From: Acinetobacter bohemicus ANC 3994
GTDB taxonomy: Bacteria > Pseudomonadota > Gammaproteobacteria > Pseudomonadales > Moraxellaceae
Reading direction: 5' to 3'
Length of the DNA: 64,000 nucleotides
NCBI RefSeq assembly: GCF_000367925.1
Contig: NZ_KB849175.1
Coordinates: 23,230-87,229, forward strand
Position numbers and translations under genes: made by a program. Shown here in pieces: positions 33,413 to 42,171 of the stretch (its first letter is position 1; each line of letters starts with the position of its first letter). The notes below the pieces were generated by a model, which was not told the origin of the DNA, did not search any database, and was given only the letters and a program-made list of their open reading frames with translations.

Positions 33413-33949
33413 TTATTTGAACGGGAAGCCGAATGCACGCATAAGCGCACGGCCTTCGTCATCGGTGCGAGCAGTCGTAGTAACGGTAATATCCATACCA
33501 CGAATACGATCAATCTTATCGAAATCGATTTCAGGGAACATGATTTGTTCCTTGAGACCCATCGAATAGTTACCACGACCATCAAATGATTTCGCAGAAA
33601 AACCGCGGAAGTCACGAATACGAGGGATCGCAATAGAGATCAAACGGTCTAAGAATTCGTACATACGTTCGCCGCGTAAAGTAACTTTACAACCAATTGG
33701 CCAACCATCACGGATTTTAAAACCCGCGATTGATTTACGTGCTAATGTAAGAACGGGTTTTTGACCAGCAATCGCTTGCATGTCTGATAATGCGCCATCT
33801 AACAATTTCTTGTCAGCTGAAGCTGCACCAACACCCATATTAATAGTGATTTTAGTAATGCGAGGAATTTCCATCACATTCTTAACGCCCAATTGTTCTA
33901 ATAATTGAGCTTTAAGTTCTTCGTTGTAACGTGTTTTAAGTCTGGCCAT
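33413..33949 (-). CDS. rplE: 50S ribosomal protein L5
   Basis: This 178-residue 5S rRNA and P-tRNA-contacting protein has KITINMGVGAASADKKLL, ITGQKPVLT-type and IRDFRGFSAKSFDGRGNYSMGLKEQIMFPEI motifs as usual. It ends ALMRAFGFPFK. It lies 16 bp after rplX. Confidence 0.98.
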   Translation of the reverse strand: MARLKTRYNEELKAQLLEQLGVKNVMEIPRITKITINMGVGAASADKKLLDGALSDMQAIAGQKPVLTLARKSIAGFKIRDGWPIGCKVTLRGERMYEFLDRLISIAIPRIRDFRGFSAKSFDGRGNYSMGLKEQIMFPEIDFDKIDRIRGMDITVTTTARTDDEGRALMRAFGFPFK

Positions 33950-33965
33950 GGCCTATATCAACCTA

Positions 33966-34283
33966 TTACTTCGCTACCGCCACTGATTCACCAGTTGATT
34001 TGAATACGCGAGTTTTCACGCCTTCAGTCACTTGGTAACCAACACGGTCAGCCTTTTGGGTTGTAGCATTAAAAATTGCCACGTTTGAGATATGAAGCGT
34101 AGCTTCCTGAGTTACGATGCTGCCTTCAGCGCCAGTAGCTCGGTTCGGCTTTTGATGCTTCTTCACCAAGTTAAGGCCTTCAACCTTAACGCGGTCATTT
34201 GAAACAGACAAAACAGTTCCCTGTTTGCCTTTTTCTTTACCTGCGATCACAATAATTTGATCGCCTTTCTTAATCTTAGCCAT
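33966..34283 (-). CDS. rplX: 50S ribosomal protein L24
   Basis: This 105-residue assembly-initiator protein carries the KOW motif KKGDQIIVIAGKEKGKQGTVLSV at its N-terminus and NLVKKHQKPN in the middle. It lies 9 bp after rplN. Confidence 0.98.
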   Translation of the reverse strand: MAKIKKGDQIIVIAGKEKGKQGTVLSVSNDRVKVEGLNLVKKHQKPNRATGAEGSIVTQEATLHISNVAIFNATTQKADRVGYQVTEGVKTRVFKSTGESVAVAK

Positions 34284-34292
34284 GAGTGCCTC

Positions 34293-34661
34293 TTATAGAA
34301 CTTCAGGAGCCAATGAAATAATTTTCATGAACTGTTCAGTACGAAGTTCACGAGTCACTGGTCCGAAAATACGAGTTGCAATCGGCGCTTTGTTGTTGTT
34401 CAAAATTACAGCAGCATTGTCATCAAAACGAATGATAGAACCATCCGGACGACGCACACCAAATTTTGTACGTACAACTACAGCATTCATCACGTCGCCT
34501 TTTTTAACACGGCCACGAGGAATAGCTTCTTTTACAGTAACTTTAATAATGTCGCCAACAGAAGCATAACGACGATGTGAACCACCAAGTACTTTAATAC
34601 ATTGTACGCGGCGAGCACCACTGTTGTCTGCTACGTCGAGCATACTTTCGGTTTGAATCAT
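34293..34661 (-). CDS. rplN: 50S ribosomal protein L14
   Basis: This 122-residue protein contacts L19 and bridge B8. MIQTESMLDVADNSGARRVQCIKVLGG opens it and FGPVTRELRTEQFMKIISLAPEVL closes it. It begins the spc block after a 95-bp gap from rpsQ; that gap holds a hairpin and probably a promoter or processing site. Confidence 0.98.
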   Translation of the reverse strand: MIQTESMLDVADNSGARRVQCIKVLGGSHRRYASVGDIIKVTVKEAIPRGRVKKGDVMNAVVVRTKFGVRRPDGSIIRFDDNAAVILNNNKAPIATRIFGPVTRELRTEQFMKIISLAPEVL

Positions 34662-34697
34662 TGCCCTACTCCAAAACCGAGTCGCATCACCGGTTAC

Positions 34698-34729
34698 AAT
34701 TTCGAAAGGCTCAAAGAGTACTCGAAATT
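34698..34729 (-). promoter_or_regulatory. Hairpin in the rpsQ-rplN gap
   Basis: AATTTCGA (34698-34705) pairs with TCGAAATT (34722-34729). The gap is the only sizeable one between the S10 and spc blocks, so the hairpin may mark RNA processing or control between the two operons. Confidence 0.45.
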
Positions 34730-34756
34730 AACCAATGATGCAACAAGAACGTCTAA

Positions 34757-35014
34757 TTACTCAGCAGCAGCTTCAATAACTTCCACTAAAGCCCAAGCTT
34801 TAGTTTTAGAAATTGGGCGGCTTTCTTTAATGGTCACTACGTCGCCAGTTTTAGCAACATTGTTCTCATCATGAGCGTGTAATTTAGTTGAACGGCGGAT
34901 TGATTTGCCATACAACGGGTGTTGAACTCGGCGTTCAATAAGCACAACAATAGACTTGTCCATTTTGTCGCTTACGACTTTGCCGGTTAACGTGCGAACT
35001 GTTTGTTCACTCAT
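34757..35014 (-). CDS. rpsQ: 30S ribosomal protein S17
   Basis: This 85-residue 16S rRNA-binding protein has the family pattern RTLTGKVVSDKMDKSIVVLIERRVQHPLYGK. It overlaps rpmC by 4 bp and is the last gene of the S10 block. Confidence 0.98.
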   Translation of the reverse strand: MSEQTVRTLTGKVVSDKMDKSIVVLIERRVQHPLYGKSIRRSTKLHAHDENNVAKTGDVVTIKESRPISKTKAWALVEVIEAAAE

Positions 35015-35208
35015 TGTCCGTTCCCCTGTTTTTCGGTAAGGAGTGTCTTAATACGAGCAATCGTCTTACGAGTAAGCGCAACTTCATGCGATTTACCCAA
35101 CTGACCAGTTGCTTTAGCCATACGAAGACGGAATTGGTTAAGCTGTTGCTCATCAAGCAAAGCTGTCAACTCTTCTACCGATTTTTCACGTAGATCTTTA
35201 GTTTTCAT
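35011..35208 (-). CDS. rpmC: 50S ribosomal protein L29
   Basis: This 65-residue helical protein near the tunnel exit opens MKTKDLREKSVEELTALL and has the conserved LGKSHEVALTRKTIARIKTLL. It overlaps rplP by one base and rpsQ by four, indicating coupled translation. Confidence 0.97.
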   Translation of the reverse strand: MKTKDLREKSVEELTALLDEQQLNQFRLRMAKATGQLGKSHEVALTRKTIARIKTLLTEKQGNGQ

Positions 35209-35621
35209 TACATTACCGTCCGAGTCACGATAGTGGTTTTAAACGGAAGCTTCGCAGCAGCAAGCGTAAATGCTTCACGCGCTAATTCTTCGCTTACACC
35301 ATCCATTTCGTACAAGATCTTACCTGGTTTGATTTGACAAACCCAGTATTCCACAGAACCTTTACCTTTACCCATACGAACTTCTAATGGTTTTTCAGTA
35401 ATTGGTTTGTCTGGGAAAACACGGATAAAGATCTTACCACCACGTTTTACACGACGGCTAATTGTACGACGCGCAGCTTCAATTTGACGAGCAGTCATTT
35501 GACCACGCTCGATAGATTTAAGTGCAATAGTACCAAAAGATACAGTGCTACCGCGATGCGCTAGACCAGTGTTACGGCCTTTCTGCACTTTACGGAATTT
35601 AGTACGTTTAGGTTGCAACAT
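35208..35621 (-). CDS. rplP: 50S ribosomal protein L16
   Basis: This 137-residue protein lies at the A-site/central protuberance. The opening MLQPKRTKFRKVQKGRNTG and RGGKIFIRVFPDKPITEKPLEVRMGKGKGSVEYWV are typical. It lies between rpsC and rpmC. Confidence 0.98.
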   Translation of the reverse strand: MLQPKRTKFRKVQKGRNTGLAHRGSTVSFGTIALKSIERGQMTARQIEAARRTISRRVKRGGKIFIRVFPDKPITEKPLEVRMGKGKGSVEYWVCQIKPGKILYEMDGVSEELAREAFTLAAAKLPFKTTIVTRTVM

Positions 35622-35624
35622 GGA

Positions 35625-36377
35625 TTATTCTCCTTTTTCAGCAGAACGATCATTGCGACGACCACGACGCTCTTGACCTTCACCACGACCGCGACCACGT
35701 TTAGCTGGACGTTCTTCAGCAGGAGCAGGGTTCATGACTTGTTTCATGCCACCTAAGATCTCGCCACGGAAAACCCAAACTTTAACGCCAATCGTACCGT
35801 AAGTCGTTTCAGCACGCATAGTAGAGTAGTCGATATCTGCACGAAGCGTATGCAAAGGTACACGACCTTCACGATACCACTCAGTACGAGCAATCTCTGC
35901 ACCACCAAGACGACCAGAAACTTCAACTTTGATACCTTTAGCACCAGCACGCATTGAGTTCTGTACCGCACGCTTCATAGCACGACGGAACATTACACGT
36001 TTCTCTAATTGAGAAGCGATAGCTTCAGCAACTAGACGAGCGTCTAAATCTGGGCGATCGATTTCGTTGATACTTACTTGCGCAGGAACACCCATAATAG
36101 ATGTTAATTCGCGTTGTAATTTCTCAATATCTTCGCCTTTTTTACCGATAACGATACCTGGACGAGCAGTGCTAATGGTAATTTTAGCAGCGCCTGTAGG
36201 ACGTTCGATAAGAATTTTGCTGATCATCGCGTTTTTAAGTTTTTTAGTTAAAAACTCACGAACTTGAAGATCTTTAAGCAAATATTCAGCGTATTGTTTC
36301 GGACTCGCATACCAGTTAGCGTTATGACGTTTCACAACACCTAGGCGGATACCGATTGGATGAACCTTCTGACCCAT
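35625..36377 (-). CDS. rpsC: 30S ribosomal protein S3
   Basis: This 250-residue mRNA-entry protein has the type II KH domain with RPGIVIGKKGEDIEKLQREL. The C-terminal domain carries AKGIKVEVSGRLGGAEIARTEW. The tail after about residue 215 is a basic Arg/Gly stretch (AKRGRGRGEGQERRGRRNDRS), longer than in E. coli (233 residues) and typical of Acinetobacter relatives. Confidence 0.98.
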   Translation of the reverse strand: MGQKVHPIGIRLGVVKRHNANWYASPKQYAEYLLKDLQVREFLTKKLKNAMISKILIERPTGAAKITISTARPGIVIGKKGEDIEKLQRELTSIMGVPAQVSINEIDRPDLDARLVAEAIASQLEKRVMFRRAMKRAVQNSMRAGAKGIKVEVSGRLGGAEIARTEWYREGRVPLHTLRADIDYSTMRAETTYGTIGVKVWVFRGEILGGMKQVMNPAPAEERPAKRGRGRGEGQERRGRRNDRSAEKGE

Positions 36378-36378
36378 A

Positions 36379-36711
36379 TCAAACCCCTACCTTAACGGTG
36401 ATGTGACAAGTACGCTTAGTAATACGATCTGCACGACCTTTGGCACGTGGCATAATACGTTTAAGGCTAGTGCCTTCATCAACGTAAATCGTAGAAACTT
36501 TAAGGTCGTCTACATCTAAACTGTTATTATGTTCAGCATTTGCAATTGCAGATTCCAAAGCTTTTTTCACTAACACAGCAGCTTTTTTGTTGCTGAAGGT
36601 TAAAATGTTCAAAGCGTGGGCAATAGATTTGCCACGAATCAGGTCTGCAACCAAACGAGCTTTTTGTGCCGAGATAGCGGCACCGCGTAATTTAGCAGTA
36701 ACTTCCATCAT
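36379..36711 (-). CDS. rplV: 50S ribosomal protein L22
   Basis: This 110-residue protein has a beta-hairpin that forms part of the exit tunnel constriction. MEVTAKLRGAAISAQKARLVADLIRGK opens it and the tunnel hairpin segment LKRIMPRAKGRADRITKRTCHITV is intact, with no insertions of the macrolide-resistance type. Two ATG codons are adjacent at the start. Confidence 0.98.
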   Translation of the reverse strand: MMEVTAKLRGAAISAQKARLVADLIRGKSIAHALNILTFSNKKAAVLVKKALESAIANAEHNNSLDVDDLKVSTIYVDEGTSLKRIMPRAKGRADRITKRTCHITVKVGV

Positions 36712-36717
36712 AGCACC

Positions 36718-36993
36718 TTAACGTTTAGATTTCTTGTCAACACCGTGACCACGATAGGTACGAGTTGGCGCGAATTCACCGAGTTTATGACCAACCATGT
36801 GTTCAGATACAATTACCGGAACATGGTTACGACCATTATGAACAGAAATTGTTAAACCAACAAAATCTGGGAGAATCATCGAACGACGCGACCAAGTTTT
36901 GATCGGCTTACGGTTATTAGCCGCGATAGCCGCTTCAACCTTAGCGAACAAGTGCGCATCGACGAATGGACCTTTTTTCAGAGAACGAGGCAT
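36718..36993 (-). CDS. rpsS: 30S ribosomal protein S19
   Basis: This 91-residue 30S head protein opens MPRSLKKGPFVDAHLFAKVE and has NGRNHVPVIVSEHMVGHKLGEFAPTRTYRGHG. It is in normal order between rplB and rplV. Confidence 0.98.
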   Translation of the reverse strand: MPRSLKKGPFVDAHLFAKVEAAIAANNRKPIKTWSRRSMILPDFVGLTISVHNGRNHVPVIVSEHMVGHKLGEFAPTRTYRGHGVDKKSKR

Positions 36994-37006
36994 TAGTCAG
37001 ATTCCT

Positions 37007-37831
37007 TTACTTGACGCGACGGTCGCGAATAATCATCTTAGTCGTACGCTTATTGGTACGTGTTTTGTACCCTTTAGCTTTTTGACCCCATGGGCTTACA
37101 GGTTGAATACCTTTATTACGCCCTTCACCACCACCATGTGGATGGTCAACTGGGTTCATCGCCATACCACGAACGGTAGGACGAATACCACGCCAGCGCG
37201 AAGCACCAGCTTTACCCAATGAACGAAGGTTGCTTTCTGAGTTAGATACTTCACCTAACACAGCACGGCATTCAACGTGGATTTTACGCATCTCGCCTGA
37301 ACGTAGACGAACGATAGCGTAAGAACCATCACGACCCAACAATTGAACCGAAGTACCAGCTGAACGAGCTAATTGCGCGCCTTTACCGATTTTAAGTTCG
37401 ATGTTGTGAAGTGTAGAACCGATTGGCATGTTGCGAAGTGGCAAGCAGTTACCTGGACGAATTGGAGCATCGTTACCAGATTGTACTTTATCACCAGCAC
37501 GTAAGCCTTTAGGCGCAATAATATAACGACGTTCACCATCAGCATACAAAACTAAAGCAATGTGTGCAGTACGGTTAGGATCGTATTCAATACGCTCTAC
37601 AGTAGCTGGAATGCCATCTTTATTACGCTTGAAGTCAACAAGACGGTAGTTTTGTTTATGACCACCACCAACGTGACGAGTTGTAATGTGACCGTTATTA
37701 TTACGACCACCAGTACGTTTTTTAGCTTCAACCAACGGTGAGTACGGTGCGCCTTTATGAAGATGGTCGTGAACGACTTTCTCTACAAAGCGACGTCCTG
37801 GAGACGTTGGCTTACATTTTTGAATAGGCAT
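37007..37831 (-). CDS. rplB: 50S ribosomal protein L2
   Basis: This 274-residue protein is essential for subunit association and peptidyl-transferase integrity. The conserved NPVDHPHGGGEGRN loop near residue 225-238 includes the functionally important His. MPIQKCKPTSPGRRF opens it and KRTTKMIIRDRRVK closes it. Confidence 0.99.
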   Translation of the reverse strand: MPIQKCKPTSPGRRFVEKVVHDHLHKGAPYSPLVEAKKRTGGRNNNGHITTRHVGGGHKQNYRLVDFKRNKDGIPATVERIEYDPNRTAHIALVLYADGERRYIIAPKGLRAGDKVQSGNDAPIRPGNCLPLRNMPIGSTLHNIELKIGKGAQLARSAGTSVQLLGRDGSYAIVRLRSGEMRKIHVECRAVLGEVSNSESNLRSLGKAGASRWRGIRPTVRGMAMNPVDHPHGGGEGRNKGIQPVSPWGQKAKGYKTRTNKRTTKMIIRDRRVK

Positions 37832-37842
37832 AAATTTCGTCC

Positions 37843-38163
37843 TTATTCCGCTGCGCTTTCAGCGGTATCGCCCAAGTCAGCCATTTCCACATCTTGGCCA
37901 GCTTTCAGGGTGACGTATGCTTTTTTAACATCAGAACGACGTCCTAATGTTTTACCAAAGCGTTTAGTCTTACCTTTAGTGATGGTCGTGTTAACTTTAA
38001 CAACTTCCACACCAAAGAGTTGTTCAACTGCTTTTTTGATTTCAAGTTTGTTTGCACCAAGTGCAACTTTAAAAACTTGAACACCAGCAGCTTCACCTAA
38101 AGCTTGAGCTTTTTCTGAGAATACAGGTCCTTGTAGGACTTGATAGATACGTTCGTTGTTCAT
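37843..38163 (-). CDS. rplW: 50S ribosomal protein L23
   Basis: This 106-residue tunnel-exit protein docks trigger factor and SRP. The basic loop KVNTTITKGKTKRFGKTLGRRSDVKKAYVTL is normal. It overlaps rplD by 4 bp. Confidence 0.98.
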   Translation of the reverse strand: MNNERIYQVLQGPVFSEKAQALGEAAGVQVFKVALGANKLEIKKAVEQLFGVEVVKVNTTITKGKTKRFGKTLGRRSDVKKAYVTLKAGQDVEMADLGDTAESAAE

Positions 38164-38762
38164 CCGAGTTCTACCTCAATTTTCTTAGCAGCAGCTACAG
38201 ACATAACAACTTTGTCGAACGCAATCAAGCTAACAGGATCAATTGCAGCAGCATCAACCACATCTACATGCGGAAGGTTACGTGCAGCAAGGTATAGATT
38301 TTCATCTACAGAATCCGTAACGATTAATGCGCGAACTGCATTTAAGTCGTTAAGTTTAGCAAGCAATTCTTTAGTTTTAGGAGCAGCAACTGCAAACTCT
38401 TCAACTAAAATTAGGCGATCTTGACGAACAAGTTCAGCTAAGATGCATTGCATAGCACCGCGGTACATTTTACGGTTAACTTTTTGAGACCAATCTTGTG
38501 GACGAGCAGCAAAAGTCTTACCACCACCAACCCAGATTGGGCTACGAATAGAACCAGCACGCGCACGGCCAGTACCTTTTTGACGGAAAGGTTTTTTACC
38601 ACCGCCAGATACTTCGCCACGTGATTTCTGAGCTTTAGAACCTTGACGACCACCAGCTAAATAAGCTGTAACAACTTGGTGTACAAGAGCTTCGTTAAAT
38701 TCACGACCGAAAGCAACTTCAGATAATTCAACAGCAGAGCCGGAAACAGTATTTAAATTCAC
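38160..38762 (-). CDS. rplD: 50S ribosomal protein L4
   Basis: This 200-residue exit-tunnel protein is, in E. coli, the feedback repressor of the S10 operon through its leader. The tunnel loop KSRGEVSGGGKKPFRQKGTGRARAGSIRSPIWVGGGKTF is intact. It lies 11 bp after rplC. Confidence 0.98.
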   Translation of the reverse strand: MNLNTVSGSAVELSEVAFGREFNEALVHQVVTAYLAGGRQGSKAQKSRGEVSGGGKKPFRQKGTGRARAGSIRSPIWVGGGKTFAARPQDWSQKVNRKMYRGAMQCILAELVRQDRLILVEEFAVAAPKTKELLAKLNDLNAVRALIVTDSVDENLYLAARNLPHVDVVDAAAIDPVSLIAFDKVVMSVAAAKKIEVELG

Positions 38763-38773
38763 AATATTTCCCC

Positions 38774-39412
38774 TCAGGCCTTGATCGTAGGACGAACAGT
38801 AACGTTGCCACCAGTAGCACCAGGAACCGCGCCTTTAACAACAAGAACTGAACGCTCAACGTCGATAGCAACGATCTCAAGACCCTGTGTAGTTACGCGT
38901 TCAGCACCCAAATGGCCAGCCATTTTTTTGCCTTTGAACACGCGTCCAGGTGTCTGGTTTTGACCAGTAGAACCCAAAGAACGGTGAGAAAGTGAGTTAC
39001 CGTGAGTTGCATCTTGCGTACGGAAGTTCCAACGCTTAACACCACCTTGGAAACCTTTACCTTTAGATTGACCAGTTACGTCAACAACTTGACCCACTGT
39101 GAACAATTCAACGGTAAGAGAACCACCAACTTCACGACCTTCAAGATCAGCTTCTGTAGCGCGGAATTCTTGAACTAAACGACCAGCAGCAACACCCGCT
39201 TTAGCGAAGTGACCTTTCTGAGCGTTAGTTACGCGAGATTCGCGACGTTCACCAGTAGTGATTTGAATTGCTTGATAACCATCAGTTTCAAGCGTTTTGA
39301 TTTGAGTGATGCGGTTAGGATCAACCTCAATCACCGTAACAGGTACAGAAACACCAGCATCTGTAAAGATACGTGTCATACCGCACTTGCGACCGACTAA
39401 ACCAATAGTCAT
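38774..39412 (-). CDS. rplC: 50S ribosomal protein L3
   Basis: This 212-residue protein near the peptidyl-transferase centre starts at ATG 39412 (MTIGLVGRKCGMTRIF). An ATG two codons upstream (39418) is possible. The loop GGVKRWNFRTQDATHGNSLSHRSLGSTGQNQTPGRVFKGKKMAGHLGAERVT is conserved, including the Gln that PrmB methylates. Confidence 0.97.
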   Translation of the reverse strand: MTIGLVGRKCGMTRIFTDAGVSVPVTVIEVDPNRITQIKTLETDGYQAIQITTGERRESRVTNAQKGHFAKAGVAAGRLVQEFRATEADLEGREVGGSLTVELFTVGQVVDVTGQSKGKGFQGGVKRWNFRTQDATHGNSLSHRSLGSTGQNQTPGRVFKGKKMAGHLGAERVTTQGLEIVAIDVERSVLVVKGAVPGATGGNVTVRPTIKA

Positions 39413-39472
39413 GTGCATAAACCTCTAAAAAAGCGGCTTAATTAACCTAAAGTGTTAATTAACCCGAAAGCC

Positions 39473-39784
39473 TTAACCCAATGCGATCTGAACATCAACA
39501 CCAGCTGCAAGATCCAATTTCATCAATGCATCAACAGTTTTGTCTGTTGGTTGAACGATATCGATCAAACGCTTGTAAGTGCGGATTTCATACTGATCAC
39601 GCGCGTCTTTATTAACGTGCGGAGAAGTTAGAACGTTAAAACGTTCGATGCGTGTAGGCATCGGAATTGGACCACAAACTTGTGCGCCAGTACGTTTTGC
39701 TGTTTCTACGATCTCTTGAGCAGATTGATCAATCAGACGATGATCAAAAGACTTCAAACGGATACGGATTCTCTGGTTAGACAT
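39473..39784 (-). CDS. rpsJ: 30S ribosomal protein S10
   Basis: This 103-residue protein is also the NusE antitermination factor. I chose ATG 39784 (MSNQRIRIRLKSFDHRLID) over an upstream in-frame start that would add 12 hydrophobic residues. PIPMPTRIERFNVLTSPHVNKDARDQYEIRT is canonical. It is the first gene of the S10 operon. Confidence 0.98.
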   Translation of the reverse strand: MSNQRIRIRLKSFDHRLIDQSAQEIVETAKRTGAQVCGPIPMPTRIERFNVLTSPHVNKDARDQYEIRTYKRLIDIVQPTDKTVDALMKLDLAAGVDVQIALG

Positions 39785-39943
39785 ACCAGTAAACTCCAAG
39801 CCAAATATATAAAGAATCACCTCTGACGCATCTCACCTAGTGGTAAGTGTCAAAGGCAGTGAAAATCACTAAGGTCATGATCGATGCCACGACTGTCACG
39901 ATATTAACTGCTTTATTCGCAGTTAACCCCTTTTATTAAAGGG
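39785..39943 (-). promoter_or_regulatory. S10 operon leader with hairpins
   Basis: The roughly 160-nt leader between the promoter and rpsJ contains TTAACTGC pairing with GCAGTTAA (39904-39911 and 39919-39926) and a CCCTTTAATAAAAGGG stem just after the promoter. In gammaproteobacteria L4 binds this leader to control the operon; the role of these hairpins is inferred from position. Confidence 0.55.
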
Positions 39944-39949
39944 TCGCTC

Positions 39950-39978
39950 ATTATAGCGATTGTTTAACGCTTAAGCAA
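39950..39978 (-). promoter_or_regulatory. Promoter of the S10 operon
   Basis: On the minus strand TTGCTT (39978-39973), a 17-bp spacer and a perfect TATAAT (39955-39950) precede rpsJ by about 165 bp, giving a leader of the usual length. Confidence 0.78.
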
Positions 39979-40042
39979 ATCTCTTTTCAATTTTTTCCCA
40001 TCTTTTTCAAATCACAAATTTGTAACATTGTTTAAAAATAGA

Positions 40043-40780
40043 TCAGCATGCTGTTTTTTGCAAAACGTACTCTATTGCTTGGTTTAATATTTGATTTCCA
40101 ACAATAAAATTATTTTTCGAGGTCTTTTTGAGTTGTTGTTGAGTTTGCACATGCTGACTGGAAAAATGATCCAGCTCTTCCTCATTTTCTAAAAATAAAT
40201 TTAATGTCTCTGGTGTAATTTCAGGGTGAAACTGAAATCCTAAGACATTTTTGCCAATTTGGTACATTTGGTTGCGACAGACATCATTTTCCGCCAAATG
40301 AATCGCACCTTTTGGAATTTCAAAAGTTTCACTGTGCCATTGCATCACATTAAATTCTGCGGGCAATTCAAAACATTCCGCAGGCACATAATTCACTTTA
40401 CGCACCCCAGTCCAGCCCAGCTCTTGTTTTTCGCTTCGGCTTACAGCAGCACCTAGAGCATTGGCAATTAGCTGCCCACCCAGACATAAACCTATCGCGG
40501 GTTTTCCCATAGATAAGTATCGTCGCAACCAGCGTTTTTCTATTTTTAACCAAGGGAAATTGACTTCATCATTTACGCTCATCTCCCCTCCCATAATGAT
40601 GAGTAAATCGACATCTTCCACCTGAGGTAAGGCTTCTATTTCCAATGAACGATCAACAGGCAAAGCAAAAAATTCCGTTGCACTAATTTTAGCATGGTGC
40701 TGTTTTAAAAATTGATAACAACTACCGAACCCTTCACCAGCAATATGCTGAAAATAATGTACTTTCAAATGCGACTTCAT
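40043..40780 (-). CDS. Class I glutamine amidotransferase-like protein
   Basis: This 245-residue cytoplasmic protein has the GATase triad: nucleophile Cys99 in AIGLCLGGQLIANALG and His-Glu in GFQFHPEITPE. Stand-alone proteins of this kind (GuaA-like or YfeJ type) release ammonia from glutamine or act on gamma-glutamyl compounds. No synthase partner is adjacent. The substrate is unknown. It is divergent from the cystathionine lyase-like gene across about 160 bp. Confidence 0.85.
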   Translation of the reverse strand: MKSHLKVHYFQHIAGEGFGSCYQFLKQHHAKISATEFFALPVDRSLEIEALPQVEDVDLLIIMGGEMSVNDEVNFPWLKIEKRWLRRYLSMGKPAIGLCLGGQLIANALGAAVSRSEKQELGWTGVRKVNYVPAECFELPAEFNVMQWHSETFEIPKGAIHLAENDVCRNQMYQIGKNVLGFQFHPEITPETLNLFLENEEELDHFSSQHVQTQQQLKKTSKNNFIVGNQILNQAIEYVLQKTAC

Positions 40781-40938
40781 CCGCCCAAACCTATTGTTGT
40801 TGCTCTACTACAGGTTTAGCAAAAATGAAGCCAACTTTTCAAAATGTAGCCCTTTTTATACATTTGGGCATTTATATAGCCTAATGGGTCTGTTTCTCTT
40901 AAGCTAAAGCTAATTTTGATACGACTTAGAGCAGAACT

Positions 40939-42141
40939 TTGAAAAATAATCCACAAACCGCATTGATTCATGCACCACGACAAGCCCCTCAATACATTTC
41001 GACCATCCAACCTCCCCTGTTTCGTGCATCGACCATTATTTTTCAGAACACCGATGCACTGTTTAATCGCCATTGGAGTGATGCTTATGACTATAGTTAT
41101 GGCACACATGGCACACCCACAACCTTTACTTTAGGCGATAACATTGCACAAATTGAAGGTGGCGATTATTGCTTACTTGCACCGAGTGGTTTATCTGCCA
41201 TTAATCTTGTGAACGCCTGCTTTTTAGCACAAGGAGATGAAGTTTGGGTTGCAGATAACATTTATGGGCCAAATATGGAGCATTTGCGCAATCTAGAAAC
41301 ACGTTATGGCATTAGCGTGAAAATTTACAATCCAATCGAGGTTGATAGCTTCCAACCCTCAGCACAAGCCAAACTGATTTGGTTAGAGGCAGCAGGTTCA
41401 GTGACTTTAGAATTCCCAGACTTGGTCGCTTTGGTCAAGAAAGCCAAACAAACCAATGTTTTGACTGCACTGGATAATACTTGGGGCGCGGGTCTTGCCT
41501 TTAATGCCTTTGATTTTGCTGATGAACATTTAAGTGTCGATATTACTGTCCATGCGCTGACAAAATATCCTAGCGGTGGTGGTGATATTTTAATGGGTTC
41601 TGTGGTGACACGTGATCAAAATCTACATCACCAACTGTTCCGTATGCATGCCATTCAAGGCATTGCCATTTCAGGTGATGATGCTGCACAAGTTCAGCGC
41701 AGCTTAGCCTCGATGCGACTGCGTTATGAACATCAATCACAAAGTACCTTAAAGCTTCTAGATTGGCTGAAACAACAAGACGAATTTGTGCAAGTCCTGC
41801 ACCCTGCCGATACAGCATCTGCTGGACATCGCTACTGGAAGGAGGTCTGCAAAGAAGGACATAGCGCAGGTTTGGTCAGCGTGATTTTTAAAGCTGAATA
41901 TGATTTAACTGCTATCCGAAAATTCTGTGACAGTTTAAATCTTTTTAAGCTTGGTTTTAGCTGGGGCGGTCCAGTCAGTTTAGTCATGCTCTACAACTTA
42001 AAAGAGATGCGAGAACTGCAACATACACATTTACAACAAGGATTATTGGTTCGTTTTTGTATAGGACTAGAACATCCGACCGATTTAATTCAAGATATAG
42101 AAAATGCACTAAAACAAATGAATACACAACAACTCGAATAA
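40939..42141 (+). CDS. metC: PLP-dependent trans-sulfuration enzyme, cystathionine beta-lyase-like
   Basis: This 400-residue fold-type I PLP enzyme probably cleaves cystathionine to homocysteine in methionine synthesis. The PLP lysine is in VHALTKYPSGGGD (Lys209), with the pyridine-binding Asp in ALDNTWGAG (Asp179) and the phosphate-contact segment YGTHGTPT (about 54-61). The start is TTG at 40939: the frame opens MKNNPQTALIHAPRQAP, as expected for the family, and no ATG lies near. A non-ATG start may lower translation. It could instead be a related gamma-lyase or cysteine-S-conjugate lyase. Confidence 0.85.
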   Translation: MKNNPQTALIHAPRQAPQYISTIQPPLFRASTIIFQNTDALFNRHWSDAYDYSYGTHGTPTTFTLGDNIAQIEGGDYCLLAPSGLSAINLVNACFLAQGDEVWVADNIYGPNMEHLRNLETRYGISVKIYNPIEVDSFQPSAQAKLIWLEAAGSVTLEFPDLVALVKKAKQTNVLTALDNTWGAGLAFNAFDFADEHLSVDITVHALTKYPSGGGDILMGSVVTRDQNLHHQLFRMHAIQGIAISGDDAAQVQRSLASMRLRYEHQSQSTLKLLDWLKQQDEFVQVLHPADTASAGHRYWKEVCKEGHSAGLVSVIFKAEYDLTAIRKFCDSLNLFKLGFSWGGPVSLVMLYNLKEMRELQHTHLQQGLLVRFCIGLEHPTDLIQDIENALKQMNTQQLE

Positions 42142-42171
42142 CGTAAACACAAGAAAATAGGAATAGATCTT

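Noticed and set aside
26232..39820. Many antisense and shifted frames across the ribosomal operons
   Set aside because: Each overlaps a strongly conserved ribosomal protein gene and reads as low-complexity shadow sequence.
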